From: Acidobacteriota bacterium
Lineage (GTDB): Bacteria; Acidobacteriota; Thermoanaerobaculia; Multivoradales; SZUA-115
Length of the DNA: 36,358 bases
NCBI GenBank assembly: GCA_024277255.1
Contig: JAJRVQ010000151.1
Coordinates: 1 to 36,358 of the forward strand
Direction: 5' to 3'
In this document: in pieces, positions 35,456 through 36,358 of the stretch
Numbering within the stretch: position 1 is the stretch's first letter
How the letters are laid out: each line of letters begins with the position of its first letter
The notes under the pieces: generated by a model
Told to the model about the DNA's origin: nothing
Database searches by the model: none
The model's input: only the letters and a program-made list of their open reading frames with translations
Program-made: the position numbers and the translations under genes

Positions 35456-36163
35456 CTAGAACTCAGCGGGAAGACCCAAGGGTCGATAGTCAGCGCTGAG
35501 AGTCTTGCAGCTCGTATTCTGATTCTTGCTGCCCTGTTGTCGCCCAAAGCTATTGGCGCTCTGGTCCGATGCAATCTCGAAAGGCGTATCGTCTTTGAAG
35601 AGGCGATCGGTAAGTTCTCTGAGATTTCCAAGGACACACGAACTCTCTTCTCCAGGCGGGCCACATTGCGCAGCTTTGCGGTTGGCCTTGCAGTGAAAAC
35701 AACTATCTGAGAGCTGCCAGTTAGACCTCCGCATGTCGGCGAAGTTGCGACCAAAGGCACCGATTGCGCAGCCTCGATCAACTTCGTCTACGAGGTCTCG
35801 AGGGCTGATCAAAGACGATTGTAACCCTGTCGGGTCGACTAGCAGAACCGGCCTCCCGTTGACATATGAGAACAGGTTCCTGCCTCCTCCAGCCAGCCCC
35901 AACGGGTCCTTCCTGTTGTACCTCCCCATCCCCGCTTCATACCAGCGATGAAAGAGTGATCCGACGCGATTCCGTCGTACCTCGCGCTCGATCCCTAATG
36001 CCTTCTTGGACTTACGGCGCTTGACCCCCCGATGCGAGGTGGGGGAAAAGTTGATATGCCCTGACGCGAGTTGTCGGCCGCGCGGGCGTCGGCGCCCGAG
36101 TGCGCCTCGGCGGCCGAGCGTGGGCTCGGGGGTGCGCGTTTTTCCTTTAGCTGCCGCTCGCAT
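35456..36163 (-). CDS. Displaced Rhs C-terminal tip (end of Rhs core plus variable domain)
   Basis: Residues 71-114 of this 235-residue frame are the end of an Rhs core: FHRWYEAGMGRYNRKDPLGL, then LFSYVNGRPVLLVDPTGL. The variable domain follows (115-235): CAIGAFGRNFADM, SDSCFHCKANRKAAQCG, FGRQQGS and the end YRPLGLPAEF. This Cys- and Asn-rich C-terminal block is one I recall at the tips of other Rhs proteins; its activity is unknown to me. The first 70 residues are low-complexity and not Rhs-like, so the rest of the Rhs protein is missing. This is the layout of an orphan toxin tip left by recombination, and it may be silent unless joined to a full Rhs gene. The true start cannot be fixed. Confidence 0.7.
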   Translation of the reverse strand: MRAAAKGKTRTPEPTLGRRGALGRRRPRGRQLASGHINFSPTSHRGVKRRKSKKALGIEREVRRNRVGSLFHRWYEAGMGRYNRKDPLGLAGGGRNLFSYVNGRPVLLVDPTGLQSSLISPRDLVDEVDRGCAIGAFGRNFADMRRSNWQLSDSCFHCKANRKAAQCGPPGEESSCVLGNLRELTDRLFKDDTPFEIASDQSANSFGRQQGSKNQNTSCKTLSADYRPLGLPAEF

Positions 36164-36224
36164 GACTTTGGGAGTCTACACCTGGCGGGTTTTGAGCGAG
36201 GGTGATCGCAGTGCTACGCCGCCG

Positions 36225-36314
36225 CAGTTTGGCGTTGGCGGCGCAGCCGCCGAGCCAAGCTGCGAGTCCCCGGGCGGGCGGTGCAGCGAGGGGCGTCAGC
36301 CTCTCGCGGGTGGG
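36225..36314. repeat. Palindromic repeat element, copy B
   Basis: This is the second copy of the element at 34440-34530, in the same orientation: AGTTTGGCGTTGGCGGCGCA, then GCCGCCGAGCCAAGC, GCGAGTCCCCGGGCGGGCGG and GGGGCGTCAGCCTCTCGCGG. The stem is slightly weaker here (TTGGCG facing GCCAAG with a mismatch). It lies about 60 bases upstream of the start of the Rhs tip frame. Confidence 0.85.
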
Positions 36315-36358
36315 ATTCTTCGGGGGTGGCGCCGGGGCTGGAGCCCGAGCACGGGGAC

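Noticed and set aside
35130..35951. Plus-strand frames opposite the lipoprotein and Rhs tip
   Set aside because: Their translations show no domains, while the minus strand has clear lipoprotein and Rhs motifs.
33572..36314. Chromosomal integron cassette array, suggested by small genes, a toxin-antitoxin pair and repeats
   Set aside because: The repeats lack the RYYYAAC/GTTRRRY core pair of attC sites, the genes lie in both directions and several are truncated. No integrase is present.

Overview
The window is high-GC bacterial DNA, densely coded. It combines an rplU-rpmA-obgE-nadD-rsfS core block with many exported TPR, Sel1 and FG-GAP proteins, a TonB-dependent receptor that starts with a carboxypeptidase-regulatory-like domain, and secreted subtilisin-like and Ig-like proteins. 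This mix is typical of Acidobacteriota (perhaps the Thermoanaerobaculia side), but that assignment is an inference from gene content only.

Layout. 1-1062: a partial M28 metallopeptidase on the minus strand that runs off the left edge. 1214-2875: a membrane HD-GYP phosphodiesterase. 2872-6560 (minus): the block rplU-rpmA-obgE-nadD-rsfS followed by a single-domain NtrC-like AAA+ regulator with altered Walker motifs. 6681-7571: a secreted protein of unknown function. 7713-10313 (plus): a 55-aa zinc-ribbon protein followed closely by an SGNH-hydrolase/TPR membrane protein. 10314-10851: a duplicated palindrome-rich repeat. 10852-13890 (minus): a TonB-dependent receptor interrupted by an in-frame TAG. 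Divergent from it, 14157-20058 encodes two CRTAC1-like (FG-GAP plus ASPIC/UnbV) lipoproteins and a TPR lipoprotein in one operon. The receptor and the three lipoproteins may form one outer-membrane or surface system.

20059-20403 holds five copies of a 21-bp repeat. 20404-22938 (minus) is a secreted subtilase, and divergent from it 23732-27517 is a large secreted multidomain protein with a good terminator. 27954-28754 is an FkbM-type methyltransferase. 28854-29417 is a possible PD-(D/E)XK-like protein. 29552-33414 (minus) is a two-gene unit of a TPR-like exported protein and a Sel1-repeat exported protein.

The right end, from about 33.4 kb, is a zone of broken and rearranged accessory genes. 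It holds a chimeric fragment ending in an XRE-regulator C-terminus, a ParE-like toxin with a replaced C-terminus and its antitoxin, a second XRE C-terminal fragment, a lipoprotein, and a displaced Rhs tip. Two copies of a roughly 90-bp palindromic element lie at the edges of these fragments, and a short dispersed motif lies at or near others. The most interesting items are the Rhs tip with its lipoprotein neighbour, the amber-interrupted receptor beside its intact lipoprotein operon, and the repeats at the gene breakpoints. No tRNA, rRNA, CRISPR array or intact transposase was seen.
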